Of a stretch of DNA of 64,000 nt, positions 46,613 through 57,424 are shown one piece after another. Position 1 is the first letter of the stretch; each line of letters opens with the position of its first letter. The notes beneath the pieces are model-generated. The model saw only the letters and a list, made by a program, of their open reading frames with translations, searched no databases and was not told the DNA's origin. The stretch is from CAWCKS01 sp963763485 (GTDB taxonomy: Bacteria > Pseudomonadota > Alphaproteobacteria > Rhizobiales > Xanthobacteraceae). The stretch is taken from positions 682,001-746,000 of the forward strand of contig CAVXOW010000005.1 in the NCBI GenBank assembly GCA_963763485.1, in the 5' to 3' direction. A program made the position numbers and the translations under genes.

Positions 46613-47430
46613 TGGCTTCGCGTGCGCTCACTCGCACCTCGACGTTCAACATCGTTGCGCTGGCGTTCGGGCTCGCCTTTCTCTATCTGCCGATCGTCAT
46701 TCTCGTGATCTATTCATTCAACGCCTCGCGGCTGGTCACCGTGTGGGGCGGCTGGTCGACGCGCTGGTATGTCGAACTGCTGTCCGACCGCGCCATGCTG
46801 GATGCGGCATGGATGAGTCTCCGGGTCGGCGTCGCCTCGGCAACGCTCGCCACCGTGCTCGGCACCATGGCCGCGCTGGCGCTGTCGCGCGGCGACCGCT
46901 TTGCCGGTCGTTCGCTGTTCTCCGGCATGCTCTATGCGCCGCTGGTGATGCCGGAGGTGATCACCGGGCTGTCGCTGCTGCTGCTGTTCGTTGCGATCGA
47001 CGCGAGCCGCGGCTTCTGGACGGTGACCATCGCGCATACGTCGCTCACCATGTGCTTCGTCACCGTGGTGGTGCAGTCGCGCCTGAACGGTCTCGACCGC
47101 AGTCTCGAGGAGGCCGCGATGGATCTCGGCTGCGCGCCGGCGCAGGCGTTCTTCGCGGTGACCTTGCCGATGGTCCTGCCCGCGATCGTCGCCGGCTGGA
47201 TGCTCGCGTTCACGCTCTCGCTCGACGACCTCGTGATCGCGAGCTTCACCACGGGGCCGGGCGCCGCCACGCTGCCGATCCGGATCTATTCGGAGGTACG
47301 GCTCGGCGTGAAGCCGGAGATCAACGCGATCTGCACCATCATCGTCGCATTCGTCGCGGTCGCGATCATGGTGGCGTCGCTGGTGGCCAAGCTGTCGTCG
47401 GACCGCGCGAAAACGCCGGCGCCGCTTTAG
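46612..47430 (+). CDS. potC: ABC transporter permease, PotC/PotI type
   Basis: 272 residues with six helices. The EAA motif is EEAAMDLGCAPAQAFFAVT near residue 165, and the C-terminal half has FTLSLDDLVIASFTTGPGA, typical of PotC. ATG overlaps the upstream TGA. The operon (ATPase and two permeases) has no substrate-binding gene in this window, so the ligand is inferred only from the permeases. Confidence 0.92.
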   Translation: MASRALTRTSTFNIVALAFGLAFLYLPIVILVIYSFNASRLVTVWGGWSTRWYVELLSDRAMLDAAWMSLRVGVASATLATVLGTMAALALSRGDRFAGRSLFSGMLYAPLVMPEVITGLSLLLLFVAIDASRGFWTVTIAHTSLTMCFVTVVVQSRLNGLDRSLEEAAMDLGCAPAQAFFAVTLPMVLPAIVAGWMLAFTLSLDDLVIASFTTGPGAATLPIRIYSEVRLGVKPEINAICTIIVAFVAVAIMVASLVAKLSSDRAKTPAPL

Positions 47431-47593
47431 CCGCGAAAAGCACACGACCATCGACTTATCTCGCCTGTTGCAAAGACATCACGCATGCCGCGTGCGGTGT
47501 GCCGCACAGCGACAGGTCTTGAATATGGATTGACAGAGACACAACCAAAATGTGTAATTCGCGAGAGATGCAACAAAACAAGGGAGACGTCCG

Positions 47594-49036
47594 ATGGCAA
47601 AGCGAAGGCAAACGCGGGCGCGCCCCGCGGAGACGGCCACAACGATATCGGCGTGGGAGGACGACCCGGAGCCGGCAGTCCTGGTGGTGCGGCCGGTCCC
47701 CGACGTGTCCAAGAAACCTCTTGCGTACAGCTTTCCCTCACCCGAGCCCGCTCCGGGCAAGTACAAGCCCGGAACCAGCGAATTCCGTTACTGGACCGCG
47801 GCAGAGGCACTCAGGCGTGGCGCTGATTTCTGGGCGAGCCGCGTTCCGGGAGGCAAGTGGCAGCCAGGTCCCGTTCTGAACGTCCTGCTGGATGAAGGTG
47901 AGGATCTGAACGCCTATTACGACCGGGCGGCACTGAACTTTTTTCACGGTCCCGGCGCGAACGGCAAGGTCTATTCGGGCGAGAGCCCTGACGTGATTTG
48001 TCACGAAATGGGCCACGCGATTCTGGATGCGATTAAGCCTCAGCTCTGGGGAGCAGCGAGCCATGAGGCCGCCGCCTTCCACGAATCTTTCGGCGATATG
48101 AGTGCGATTTTGTCCGCGCTGCAGTTACCGTCGCTTCGGGCGGCAATTTTGAAAGACACAAACAACCATCTCTACCGCAGCTCGCGACTTTCGCGGTTGG
48201 CGGAGCAACTCGGCAGCGCAATCCGATTGCAGGCCCCTGATGCGGTGGAGCCGGATTGCCTTCGCAACGCGGTCAATTCGTTCACATATCATAACCCTCT
48301 CAGTTTGCCGCAAATGGCTCCCGCATCTCAACTCTCGTCCGAACCGCATTCTTTTTCGCGGGTGTTCACCGGAGCATTTTTCGAGATCCTGGGCGGCATG
48401 CTGGGTGCAAAAGCGGCGACGCCAGGACAACCAAGCGAAGCCGAATTGTTGGCGGTTTCAGAAGAGATCGCGGATATTCTCGTTGACGCCGTCCAGCAGG
48501 CTTCGGTCGTGCCAAGCTGGTATGCCCAGGTAGCCGCCGCCATGGTTCAGGTAAGTCAATCCGCCAATGCAAAATACCCTCCGATCTTGAAGGGCGTTTT
48601 TGTACGTAGGTCGATTCTCTCGCTGAACTCCGCGTCGAATGTCCAGGGCCTGCAAATTTCGCTAGCCGCCACAAGGATGGTTGGTGTTGCGGCGGCCTCG
48701 CCATCGGATGCCCTGACGGTGGTCGCATTGCCAAGCGACCATTACGGGCTTGACCTGCCACTATTGGTCGAAGCGGCTTCGCACCCCAGAACCTTCGTCG
48801 CAACGGCTGCCGCCGTCGCAACGAACGGAGCGCTTGAGCCGCCTAGCGCGACCACTGCGGCGATCGGGTTTGTTGATGATCTGTTCAGCAGGGGACGGGT
48901 GGACTACGGCGGGATCGGCCGCAAGAATGCGCGTCTCGATCATGGATCGAGATTGCGCAGCCATCGTTTGGTGGCGGACGACGGCGCCATCCGCCTGCAT
49001 AGATGTCTGTTCGATTGTGGACTAACGCATCGCTAG
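47594..49036 (+). CDS. Gluzincin-type zinc metallopeptidase of unknown family
   Basis: 480 residues from ATG 47594 with GGGAG upstream. The zinc helix is CHEMGHAIL (His137, Glu138, His141), and a downstream HESFGDM gives Glu164 and Asp168, the ExxxD pattern of M4/M36-like gluzincins. Before it is YYDRAALNFFHGPG, a part often seen ahead of the active site in such enzymes. There is no signal peptide, so it may act inside the cell or be released otherwise. The second half (residues 230-480) has no motif I know. Base composition is a little lower in GC than neighbours. Target is unknown. Confidence 0.65.
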   Translation: MAKRRQTRARPAETATTISAWEDDPEPAVLVVRPVPDVSKKPLAYSFPSPEPAPGKYKPGTSEFRYWTAAEALRRGADFWASRVPGGKWQPGPVLNVLLDEGEDLNAYYDRAALNFFHGPGANGKVYSGESPDVICHEMGHAILDAIKPQLWGAASHEAAAFHESFGDMSAILSALQLPSLRAAILKDTNNHLYRSSRLSRLAEQLGSAIRLQAPDAVEPDCLRNAVNSFTYHNPLSLPQMAPASQLSSEPHSFSRVFTGAFFEILGGMLGAKAATPGQPSEAELLAVSEEIADILVDAVQQASVVPSWYAQVAAAMVQVSQSANAKYPPILKGVFVRRSILSLNSASNVQGLQISLAATRMVGVAAASPSDALTVVALPSDHYGLDLPLLVEAASHPRTFVATAAAVATNGALEPPSATTAAIGFVDDLFSRGRVDYGGIGRKNARLDHGSRLRSHRLVADDGAIRLHRCLFDCGLTHR

Positions 49037-49100
49037 CCGGTAAAACGCTGCTCGGAACTGATCCGCCTTCGGCGGCACATTGAAAGGTTCCGTGACGCGA

Positions 49101-49337
49101 ATGACGACGAAGAAAACGCCGGGTGGTCCTTCGTCGAAGGACCCGACGAACGAAAATGATGTCATAGTTCCATCCGATGAGACTTCGGCGGCTTTCGTCC
49201 GTGGTCTCGTCGAGCGGGGCGAAGCCGTTCGAGCAAAGACGGGTGCGCCGTTGCCTCCGGGAGTGACCCACGAAATTATCGGTGAGACGAAGGACGGTTT
49301 GCCGATTCTCCGTCGCAGGCGCTTCTCCGCGTTTTGA
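49101..49337 (+). CDS. Small hypothetical protein next to the metallopeptidase
   Basis: 78 residues. A polar N-terminus (KTPGGPSSKDPTNEND) leads to SAAFVRGLVERGEAVRAKTG, then PPGVTHEIIGETKDGLPILR, ending RRRRFSAF. No family recognised. It is 64 bp after the metallopeptidase on the same strand, so it may be co-transcribed and could act as its partner, substrate or inhibitor; that is only positional inference. Confidence 0.55.
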   Translation: MTTKKTPGGPSSKDPTNENDVIVPSDETSAAFVRGLVERGEAVRAKTGAPLPPGVTHEIIGETKDGLPILRRRRFSAF

Positions 49338-49392
49338 AGCTTGGCGGGCGAGCTTGGTCGATGTCGAGGCCGCCGCGCATCGCGCCTTGCGT

Positions 49393-51412
49393 CTAGTCCT
49401 GTTGCCGCTGCTGTGACGCGGGATCAGGCGTCGGCGCCGCCGCAGGCGCGAGCGGCTTGCCGGTGAGCTTCTCGATCGCCGACTTGACGGCGTCGCGCGG
49501 TGATCGTTTCTGCAGGGACTCGATCAGCGGCGCCGTCGCGGGCGATCGCCGCATCAGGCTCTCCGAGTCCGGATAGAGCAGGGGGTCGTCCCACGGCCCT
49601 TGCAGCACGAACGGCAATTCGAAGGTCGGCGGCGCATCCGTTGCCGGAACGAGGCTTGCGATCCCCTTCATGTCGAATTCGCGGCCGGGGACGGTGGTGG
49701 TGCCGGTGAGGGTGAGGCGCACGGTTGGACCGTCCAGCCGCAGGTCCTTGATTGTCGCTGTGCCTTGATCGAGTTTGAAGGCCGCATTGATGCGGTCGAA
49801 CGGCGTGCGCCCGCTGCGGAAGTCGCCGGCGCCCGACAGCGGTCGCCGCTCCAGCCGCCGCAACAGCTGCTCGACGTTGAATCCGGAGAGGGCGCCGTCG
49901 TGTCCGTTCAGAGTGACATCGCCCGATAGCGACTGGGTCAGGCCGAACGGGCTGGCGCCGGAAGCCTCCAGCGCCATAGCGACGTTGCCGCGGCCGGCTA
50001 AGCGGCGGAAGCCGAACAGCTCGCTGAAGCAGCTTTCGAGATCGACGTCGGTGAGCTGGAACTGCGCCTTGACGTCGGCAGCGTCGCCGTTCCGGCTGAT
50101 ACCGAGCGAGCCACGCGCCGATCCACCATACATCTGCGCTTCGCCGATCGAGAAGGTCAGCGTCCCGCCGCGCAAGTTCGCCGCCAGCGCGGTGCGGCCG
50201 ACTCGTGTCGCGCCGACCACCACCCGTCCGGCCGACAGCCGCATGTCGAAATCGATACCCGCGAGGCTCTGCAGGTCGAATGGCTGCCGGTTCCAGTCAT
50301 GGGCACCGGAGGCGACCATCTTGACCGTGCTCGCATAGGGTGTGAGGTCGAGCGCGTCGGCGGCGAGCGTTGCCTGCAGGGTGCGGCCACTGTCGTTCGT
50401 GTAACTGAACACGCCTTCGGCGGCGTTGCCGTCGAGCTCGACATTGACGTTGGTCAGCGCGACGCTGTTGCCGGTGACGCCGGCCCGCGCCTTCAGTGCA
50501 AACCGGCCGAATCCGCCACCGTCGGGCAACGGGCGCCCAGCCCAGCGGAACGCGTCGCGCAGCGACGGCGAATCCGCAGCGAGCGTCCCCTGCATCAGGA
50601 GCGTTGGGCCGGCCGACATGGCGCCGTCGAAAGCGAGCTTCAGCGCCGAGCCCGAGAGCCGGACGCGCAAGCCGGAACGCTGGCCGGCGAGCGCGTAGGC
50701 GAAGTCGGCGATGTTGAGGCTGCCGTCGATGCGGTCATCGCGCCAGCTGAACTGGCCCGTCGCGGCGAACGAGCGCGAGATCGCCGGCCACGCCAGCGAG
50801 AGATCGATCCCGGATAGCTGCTCCATGGCGCGACTGGCATCGTCGCGATAGGTCAGCTCGCCGTCCTTGATGCGAATTTCAGAGAACGGCACGGCGTTGC
50901 TGGCATCGGGCTTCATGGCGATCGCCAGCCGCTGCAGCAAGGGCGTCCAGTTCGAGCCTCCGGCACCATCGCGCGTGAATTGAATATGCGGGTGCGTCAG
51001 GGTGAGATCGGCAATCTCGAAGCGCTTCAGCAGCAACGGGAACAGCTTGAGATTCGCGGTCAGCTCGTCGACCACCAGCGCAGTACTCTCGGTGCCGGCA
51101 TCGCGCAGGCCGACACGGCGGAAAGTAACGGCACTGACCGGGAAGATCGAGACGCTCGAACTCGCCCGACACCACGAAGTCGAAGCCGGTGACGGTCTTG
51201 ATCTGCGCCTCGATGGCGTCACGCACCTCCTCGCGGTTCAGCAGCCAGGACATGCCAAGGCCCACCACGAGCACGATGACGCCGAGCAGCGCCGCCAGTG
51301 CCAATCCGAGGCGTCTCAATCCTTCGGGCATCGTTTGAGGCGTGCGATCCAGGAACAGGGTGATGCGGGATGAAAAATTGGGCGACGGACGGTCCTTCGC
51401 CGGTATCTTCAT
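49393..51412 (-). pseudogene. AsmA family membrane protein, frameshifted
   Basis: About 670 residues once repaired. AsmA proteins are inner-membrane anchored with a large periplasmic part and are related to lipid-transport bridges. The N-terminal helix is GLALAALLGVIVLVVGLGMS, followed by REEVRDAIEAQIKTVTGFDF. Near 51155 an extra base breaks GEFE from VSIFPVSAVTFRRVG. The long second frame has the repeating strands of AsmA/DUF748 and a C-terminal DAVKSAIEKLTGKPL. The start is uncertain among 51331, 51412 and 51445. Confidence 0.82.
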
Positions 51413-51629
51413 ATGCAACTTGCTGTTTTTTCTTGTCGCTTTCAAGGCCGCTTGTTTGTGCAGACCCGATCGCTGATTGACGCGTCTTTGCGATTTCGCC
51501 TAATAAGGCCAACGACATCACTCGCTCTCGCGTCAGGATGATCGGCTGCGGCGCGGCCGCCGTCGCAGGCGGCGAGCGTTACGCAAATTGCAGGCGGAAT
51601 TCGTCAGCTCGCACGCAGGTCCAACAGCG

Positions 51630-52337
51630 ATGAACAAGGTCTATCCGGACGCCAAGTCCGCTCTCGCAGGCGTTTTGAAGGACGGCATGATGATCATGTC
51701 CGGCGGTTTCGGGCTGTGCGGGATCGCCGAGACGCTGTCGGACGCGATCCGCGATTCCGGGGTCAAGAACCTGACCGTGGTCTCCAACAATGCCGGTGTC
51801 GACGGCATCGGCTTGAGCCGGCTGCTGGAGACCCGGCAGATCAAGAAGATGATCTCGTCCTATGTCGGCGAGAACAAGCTGTTCGCCCAGCAATATCTCT
51901 CCGGCGAGCTGGAACTCGAGTTCACTCCGCAGGGAACTCTGGCCGAGCGCATCCGCGCCGGCGGCGCCGGGATTCCGGCATTCTTTACCAGGACGGGGGT
52001 CGGCACCATCATTGCCGACGGCAAAGAGGTCCGCGAGTTCGACGGTGAGAAGTATGTGATGGAGCGCGGCCTGTTCGCTGATCTCGCCATCGTCCACGCC
52101 TGGAAGGGCGACACCGCCGGCAACCTCGTTTACCGCAAGACCGCGCGGAATTTTAATCCGATGATGGCGACCGCGGCCAAGGTCACGGTGGCGGAGGTCG
52201 AGCATCTGGTTCCCGCCGGCGAGATCAATCCGGACCACATCCACACCCCCGGCGTGTTCGTCAAGCGCATCATCAACGTCGGCGCCGGCAACAAGCGGAT
52301 CGAGTTCCGAAATACCCGTCCGCGTCCCGCGGCCTGA
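51630..52337 (+). CDS. scoA: 3-oxoacid CoA-transferase subunit A
   Basis: 235 residues of the type I CoA-transferase alpha subunit. It has the pocket motif MSGGFGLCGIAETL, LTVVSNNAGVDGIGL and GGAGIPAFFTRTGVGT, the oxyanion region, and DLAIVHAWKGDTAGNLVYRK. With subunit B it moves CoA from succinyl-CoA to acetoacetate. ATG 51630; it is followed after 24 bp by scoB. Confidence 0.93.
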   Translation: MNKVYPDAKSALAGVLKDGMMIMSGGFGLCGIAETLSDAIRDSGVKNLTVVSNNAGVDGIGLSRLLETRQIKKMISSYVGENKLFAQQYLSGELELEFTPQGTLAERIRAGGAGIPAFFTRTGVGTIIADGKEVREFDGEKYVMERGLFADLAIVHAWKGDTAGNLVYRKTARNFNPMMATAAKVTVAEVEHLVPAGEINPDHIHTPGVFVKRIINVGAGNKRIEFRNTRPRPAA

Positions 52338-52361
52338 TTTTCTTCCGCGAGAGAGCAAGAG

Positions 52362-53014
52362 ATGGCTTGGACCCGTGAACAGATGGCCGCCCGCGCTGCC
52401 AAGGAATTGCGCGACGGCTACTACGTCAATCTCGGCATCGGCATTCCAACGCTGGTGTCGAACTACATTCCCCAAGGGGTCGACGTGCAGCTGCAGAGCG
52501 AGAACGGCATGCTCGGCATGGGGCCGTTCCCCTATGAGGGCGAGGAGGACGCCGACCTGATCAACGCCGGCAAGCAGACCGTCAGCGAGCTGCCGACCAC
52601 GAGCTATTTCTCCAGCGCCGATTCGTTTGCGATGATCCGCGGCGGCCACATCGATCTGTCGATCCTCGGCGGCATGCAGGTCGCCGAGAACGGCGACCTC
52701 GCCAACTGGATGGTGCCCGGCAAGATGGTGAAGGGCATGGGCGGCGCGATGGACCTGGTCGCCGGCGTCAAGCGCGTGGTCGTGGTGATGGAGCACGTCG
52801 CCAAGGACGGGCCCAAGCTCTTGCACCGCTGCAACCTGCCGCTGACCGGCGCCGGCGTGGTCGACATGGTGATCACCGATCTCGGCGTGTTCACGATCGA
52901 CCGGCACGGCAACGACGGCATGGCGCTGATCGAACTCGCCGACGGCGTCACGCTCGACGAGGTCAAGGCCAGACCGAGGCGACTTTCCGCGTTGCGCTGA
53001 AGAACACGAACTGA
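52362..53014 (+). pseudogene. scoB: 3-oxoacid CoA-transferase subunit B, frameshifted at the last codons
   Basis: Subunit B. The catalytic Glu is in VQLQSENGMLGMGPFP, preceded by YYVNLGIGIPTLVSN; the remainder includes GGHIDLSILGGMQVAENGDL and TGAGVVDMVITDLGVFTI. About 15 codons from the end one base is missing near 52971, so the current frame ends RPRRLSALR at 53000. Adding it restores KTEATFRVALKN and a TGA at 53014. The core of the protein is intact, so even the shifted form might work. Confidence 0.92.
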
Positions 53015-53066
53015 GTGCGCGCGTCTAGAGCGGATAAATTTCAGTGGATGGCGATTCTTCCATCCG

Positions 53067-53159
53067 CTCGTCCCCGCGGGGGCGGGGACCCAGTTTTTGC
53101 CAGGCAAACAATGCCCCTTTTCATGGCTCCTGGATACCCGCTTTCGCGGGAATGAGCGG
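53067..53159. repeat. Interspersed palindromic repeat (REP-like), two hairpins
   Basis: Hairpin 1 is GTCCCCGC GGGG GCGGGGAC (53070-53089). Hairpin 2 is CCCGC TTTC GCGGG (53137-53150) within GGATACCCGCTTTCGCGGG. This matches the 'ATTCCCGCGAAAGCGGGAAT' style of repeat dispersed in Bradyrhizobium genomes. It lies between convergent genes and may also stop transcription. Confidence 0.7.
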
Positions 53160-53181
53160 ACCTAAAATCGTGACGCGCCAG

Positions 53182-56100
53182 TTACCCGCCGCCCGCCGCG
53201 GCTTGCGTCGCGTGCGGAAACATCACCTCGATCAAGGTACCCGCTTGCGGCGCGTTGCGAATGGTGAATTGCGCGCGGTTGGCTTCCGCCAGCGCTTTCG
53301 TCAGCGCGAGATTGACTCCCGCGGTATCCGGCACGACGTGATCGTCGCCCGCCGAGGCGTGATAGGGCTCGACCGCGGCCTTGATGTCGCGCTCGCTCAG
53401 CGCCCGTCCGGTGTCGCGCACGCGCAGCGCGACGTCGCCGCGGTCGGTCAATGCGGTCGACACGATGACCTGCCCCCCGGCATTGGCGAGCTCGATCGAG
53501 CTTGAAATCAGGCTGGTCACGATCTGCCGCAGCGAATGCGCATCGGCGAACACAACGGGCAGATGCGGTGCGAGCGACGAGCGGATGATGATGCGCTCGC
53601 GGTTAGCCTGCGGCTGCAGCATGCCGACGCATTGCGCGACGAGATTGTTGAGGTTGACGCTGGTCGGCGCGAGGTCGAGCTTGCCGGTCTCGATCCGTGT
53701 CAGGTTGAGCATGTCGCCGACGATCGTGAGCACGCGCTCGCCGGCGGCGCGGATGTCGCGCATGTATTCGAGGTAACGCTCGGCGCCAAGCGGACCAAAA
53801 CGCTGCTCGATCATCGCTTCGGCAAAGCCGATGATGGCGTTCAGCGGAATCCGGATCTCGTGATTTATTTTGGCCAGCACGTCGGTGCGCAAGGCTGCCG
53901 CGCGCTCGGCGCTGCGGCGGGCGCTGAGCAGGTCGGCCTCGTTCTTCTTCAGCTGCGAGAGATCGCGAAACACTGCAAAGTACCTGGCATCGGCCGTGCG
54001 GCCCATGGTCATCGCCAGCGGAATGAGGCCGCCGCCGCGGGCCTGGCCCAGCACCTCGCGGCCGTGATCCATCGCCCCGGTGACGGCTGGATCGTCGAGG
54101 CCTTCGAAATACGCCAGCACCACTGACTGGCTTTCGGGCGCAAACAGGTCGGCGAGATTGCACTGCGTGAGCCGCGTCGCCGCTTCATTGAACAGCGCCT
54201 CGGCGCTGCGATTGCAGGAGAGGATGTTGCCCTCCTGGTCGAACATCACGATGCCGTCGGCCATCGCCTCGATGATGAAGGCGAGGTCGTCATTGACGGC
54301 CGGTAACGGTGACTGTTGCGCTGGAGCGGCAGTCTCGGCAACGCGTTGCGGCCCCGAGGTTTGCTCCGTCGTGCCGGGCGCGTCGGCGGCAAAGATCAGC
54401 GCCATTGCCGGCGCGTCGTCCCAGGTGATGGTGTAGAGCCGGGCGAGGATCGGGGCGTGGCTGCCGTCGCCGGTGGCGATCGAAAGCGGCATGCCGCTCT
54501 CCGACGAGCTGCTGGCTGACGATTCGATCGGCTGGACGTACAGCGCATCGAGGCCGCCTGCGTCGGACAGCGCGTGCACCGACGCAAACCCGGTGCGCTC
54601 TAGGAACGTCGGGTTCGCATACAAAAGATGGTCGAGCCGATAGATCAGGACGCCGATCGGAACGCGGTCGAGCAGTGGTTTGTCATGCGTGCTCTCGCCC
54701 TTCGTCTCGGTTGTAACGCCGAGCAAGGACGCAGGTTGCCGGGTCCGGCGCACCCGGCGCGGCGGCAGCATGATCGAGTTCCTCCATCTTCGGCGTGATG
54801 CGGCTCGTCATGCTCGAAGCTTGTGCCGTCGCGGACACTCTGATCGAGGCGCGACGAGAGCCGCCGCGCAATCTCATCGAAGGCATGGTTCTCGACCGCA
54901 CTCAGCGCCGGCGTTCGCGTATCGTTTGCCAGCGGAAACGGCACCACGTTCTGCGGCGGTGCAGCCGCATCAGCTGATTGAGCGACGCCTTGCGACGGCG
55001 CGCTTGCCGCGATCGGGTCTGCATTCGGCGGCTCCCCCGTCAGCACATCATCGCTCGGCGTAATCGCGACGGTTTCGTCTGCCAGCCCAGTCGTCGAGCG
55101 CTGCTCGGGCGCGCTGGCGCTGCTCGATTCGAGCGATGCGGATTCGCGCGACGCCGCAGGTGCAGGATGTACGGTGCCGAACTGGTGCTCCTGCCGTCGC
55201 ATCTCGGCAAGGCGGTCGAGACCCGCCATATCGCGGCAGATGCCGAAACCGCGATAGCCGGCAAAATTGCGCGCGCGATCGAACATCGGAAGGCCCGACA
55301 TTTCGATCGGCATCCGATCGTTCATCTCGTTGACGGGCCAATCGACCACGATACCGCTCCAGGTCTCGCGGCTTGCGACGGCCTTCGCGATCTTTTGCTC
55401 GGGATCGATGCCGAGATGATCGACGATCTCGTTCCACGGACGGCCGAGCGCGGCTGCCGCTATCGGGCCGATCAGCTTTGAGAACTCATCGGAGCCGAGT
55501 GAGAAGCGCGTCTCGGCGTCCATCTGCCAGATGAACCGCAGCGAGTGCCTTGCCTGGACAATCTCGTGTGGCTCCGGGATCTCTGCAGCGACCGGCTCAA
55601 CACCGGATGCGGCGGCGGTTGCCGGCGCAACGGCGGCCGCCACCGCAGCAGGTGCTGCCGGCGCATCAGCAGGCGGAGGCGGGTTGTCGGTGGAGATCGT
55701 TGCGGCCTCGTCGACGGTATCGTCCTCATCGACCAGCACCTCGTCGGCGAATGATTCGTCAAGGGGCTCGTCGCGCGCGGTGGTATCCAGCGCAGATGTT
55801 TCGGCGCTGTCCAGGCGGGCGGCCGGCGCCTCTTGTTCCGGCATCAGCACCACGACGGCGACGTCATGACCGGAACCGATCCGGTGCAGCGCCCAGTGCC
55901 GCGAATCGAGCGCGACGTCGCCATGGCCCTCGCGCAGAGCGCTTGCCCGGGCGCTGAGAAAATCCGGCCGGGAGAACTGCTCGAAGTGGCCGACGTCGAG
56001 CCGTGCCGCACTGTTGGTGCCGAGCAGTGCGCCTTGCGCCGACCAAGCAACGGCCGGACGATCGAAGCCGTCGAGCACGAACTGCAGGCGGCCGCTGAGC

Positions 56101-56528
56101 GGCAGTGGCTTGCCCGAACTGGCGAGGCTGACGATCAGGATCGCATTTGACCCGTCCTCCAGCGTCAACAGTGCGCAGGAACAGGTTGCGAGTTGGCCCG
56201 GCGCCGCGCCAAAGCCGCGCATGCGCTCGAGCCGTGTCGCGCCTGATGTCGGCAATCGGTTTGCAAGTTGGGCGACTTGCCGCCGGTGCGGATCAAACGC
56301 GCCGAGCGGCTCGCCCAGACGGTTGCGATCCTCGAGGCCGAACGCGGCAGCGCCGGCTGCGTTGGTCCATAGAATTGCGGAACCATCGGCCGACCACAGC
56401 CAGGCCGCGTGCACCGCGGTCGCGTGCGGTGCGATCCGTCCGTCGCGGATCACGATCTCCTGAAATGTCTTTGGCCTCATGACGTCAGGCAATTCTGGCC
56501 GCTTCAATTGTTGCGCTCCGAAGCGCAT
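53182..56528 (-). pseudogene. PdhS-like PAS sensor histidine kinase, frameshifted
   Basis: About 1,115 residues if repaired. The first part has PAS-type segments (AWLWSADGSAILWTNAAGAA, RFIWQMDAETRFSL) joined by Ala/Pro-rich linkers. The second part has two more (YANPTFLERTGF and EGNILSCNRSAEALF). The phosphoacceptor helix is INHEIRIPLNAIIGFAEAM, then ERYLEYMRDIRAAGERV. The ATPase domain is present but its glycine motifs are weak. The H-box matches the PdhS/PleC/DivJ group that controls DivK and so CtrA. The break is near 54771, where one base seems missing (CGATCATG). Start site uncertain. Confidence 0.8.
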
Positions 56529-56775
56529 TCATCGCTCAAATCCAAAGATCGTTAGTAAAACGCTGAAATCGCGTGGTCCACGGCCCGCGGCCGGCCGGGG
56601 CGCCATTTGGCGGATAACCTTAACTCCAGCCGCTTCGGAGGGAACGCGGCGATGGTCGGCGAAATTGTAGCTTGCAAGATGATCGAGGTCCGTCACGATA
56701 GGATCACTGGTTGAGGCTATTGGCCTCTTGGCGCAAGCCCAAATGTTCTTGCAACGCCGAACAGGGAGCTGGCTG

Positions 56776-57159
56776 ATGAGTGACAACGGTAGCGGCAAAT
56801 TCGAGATCCCGAACGACGTGCGGGCGATGGCGCAGGCGAGCTTCGACCAGGCTCGCAAGGCCTTTGAAGGACTGCTCACCGCGGCGCAACGCACCGCAAG
56901 CTCGTTCGAGGATCAGGGCGTTGCTGCGCGCGCCGGCGCCAAGGACGTTGCCTCGAAAGCCGTCGGCTTTGCCGAGGCCAACGTGCGCGCTTCGCTCGAC
57001 TATGCCGAGAAGCTCATGAAGGCAAAGGACATGGCGGACGTCATGCGGCTGCACAGCGAGTATGTGCAGGCGCAGATGCGTTCGCTCGCCGATCAGGCTG
57101 GCGAGATCGGCCAGGCTTTGACCCGCGCGGCGATGGATGCGGCCAAGCCGAAGTCGTAG
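56776..57159 (+). CDS. phaP: Phasin family protein
   Basis: 127 residues, almost all amphipathic helix: VRAMAQASFDQARKAFEGLL, TASSFEDQGVAARAGAKDVA, EANVRASLDYAEKLMKAKDM. Phasins coat polyhydroxyalkanoate granules. ATG 56776 is preceded by GGGAGC. A second phasin gene follows 265 bp later. Confidence 0.88.
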   Translation: MSDNGSGKFEIPNDVRAMAQASFDQARKAFEGLLTAAQRTASSFEDQGVAARAGAKDVASKAVGFAEANVRASLDYAEKLMKAKDMADVMRLHSEYVQAQMRSLADQAGEIGQALTRAAMDAAKPKS

Positions 57160-57276
57160 TCGTAGTTCCGCTTCTTCGAGGCGCTTGGCTCTGCTGTAAC
57201 TGCTTACCGGTATTAAATTACCATAAATTTGCCTTAGAACTGCGCTTTAAAAAATTTGGCAGTGCGTCACAGTAAA

Positions 57277-57321
57277 ATGTTGCATCGCACAAAAACCTTC
57301 GTTATGTTGTGTGTGCAATTG
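57277..57321. promoter_or_regulatory. TGC-rich candidate PhaR-type operator before the second phasin gene
   Basis: ATGTTGCATCGCACAA at 57277-57292, then TGTGTGCAATTGCCG from about 57307. PhaR-type repressors bind TGCA-rich DNA upstream of phasin genes in related bacteria. The surrounding 100 bases are unusually AT-rich, as expected of a promoter. I infer the link from position and motif only. Confidence 0.35.
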
Positions 57322-57424
57322 CCGCCGGGTTGCGGCGCAAACAAGACTCCGACGGAGAGCCGGTGGATGGCGCGTCGGAGAGCGAAGTCCCGCTTTCACA
57401 ATTCAAAGACGCAAGGTGAGCACC

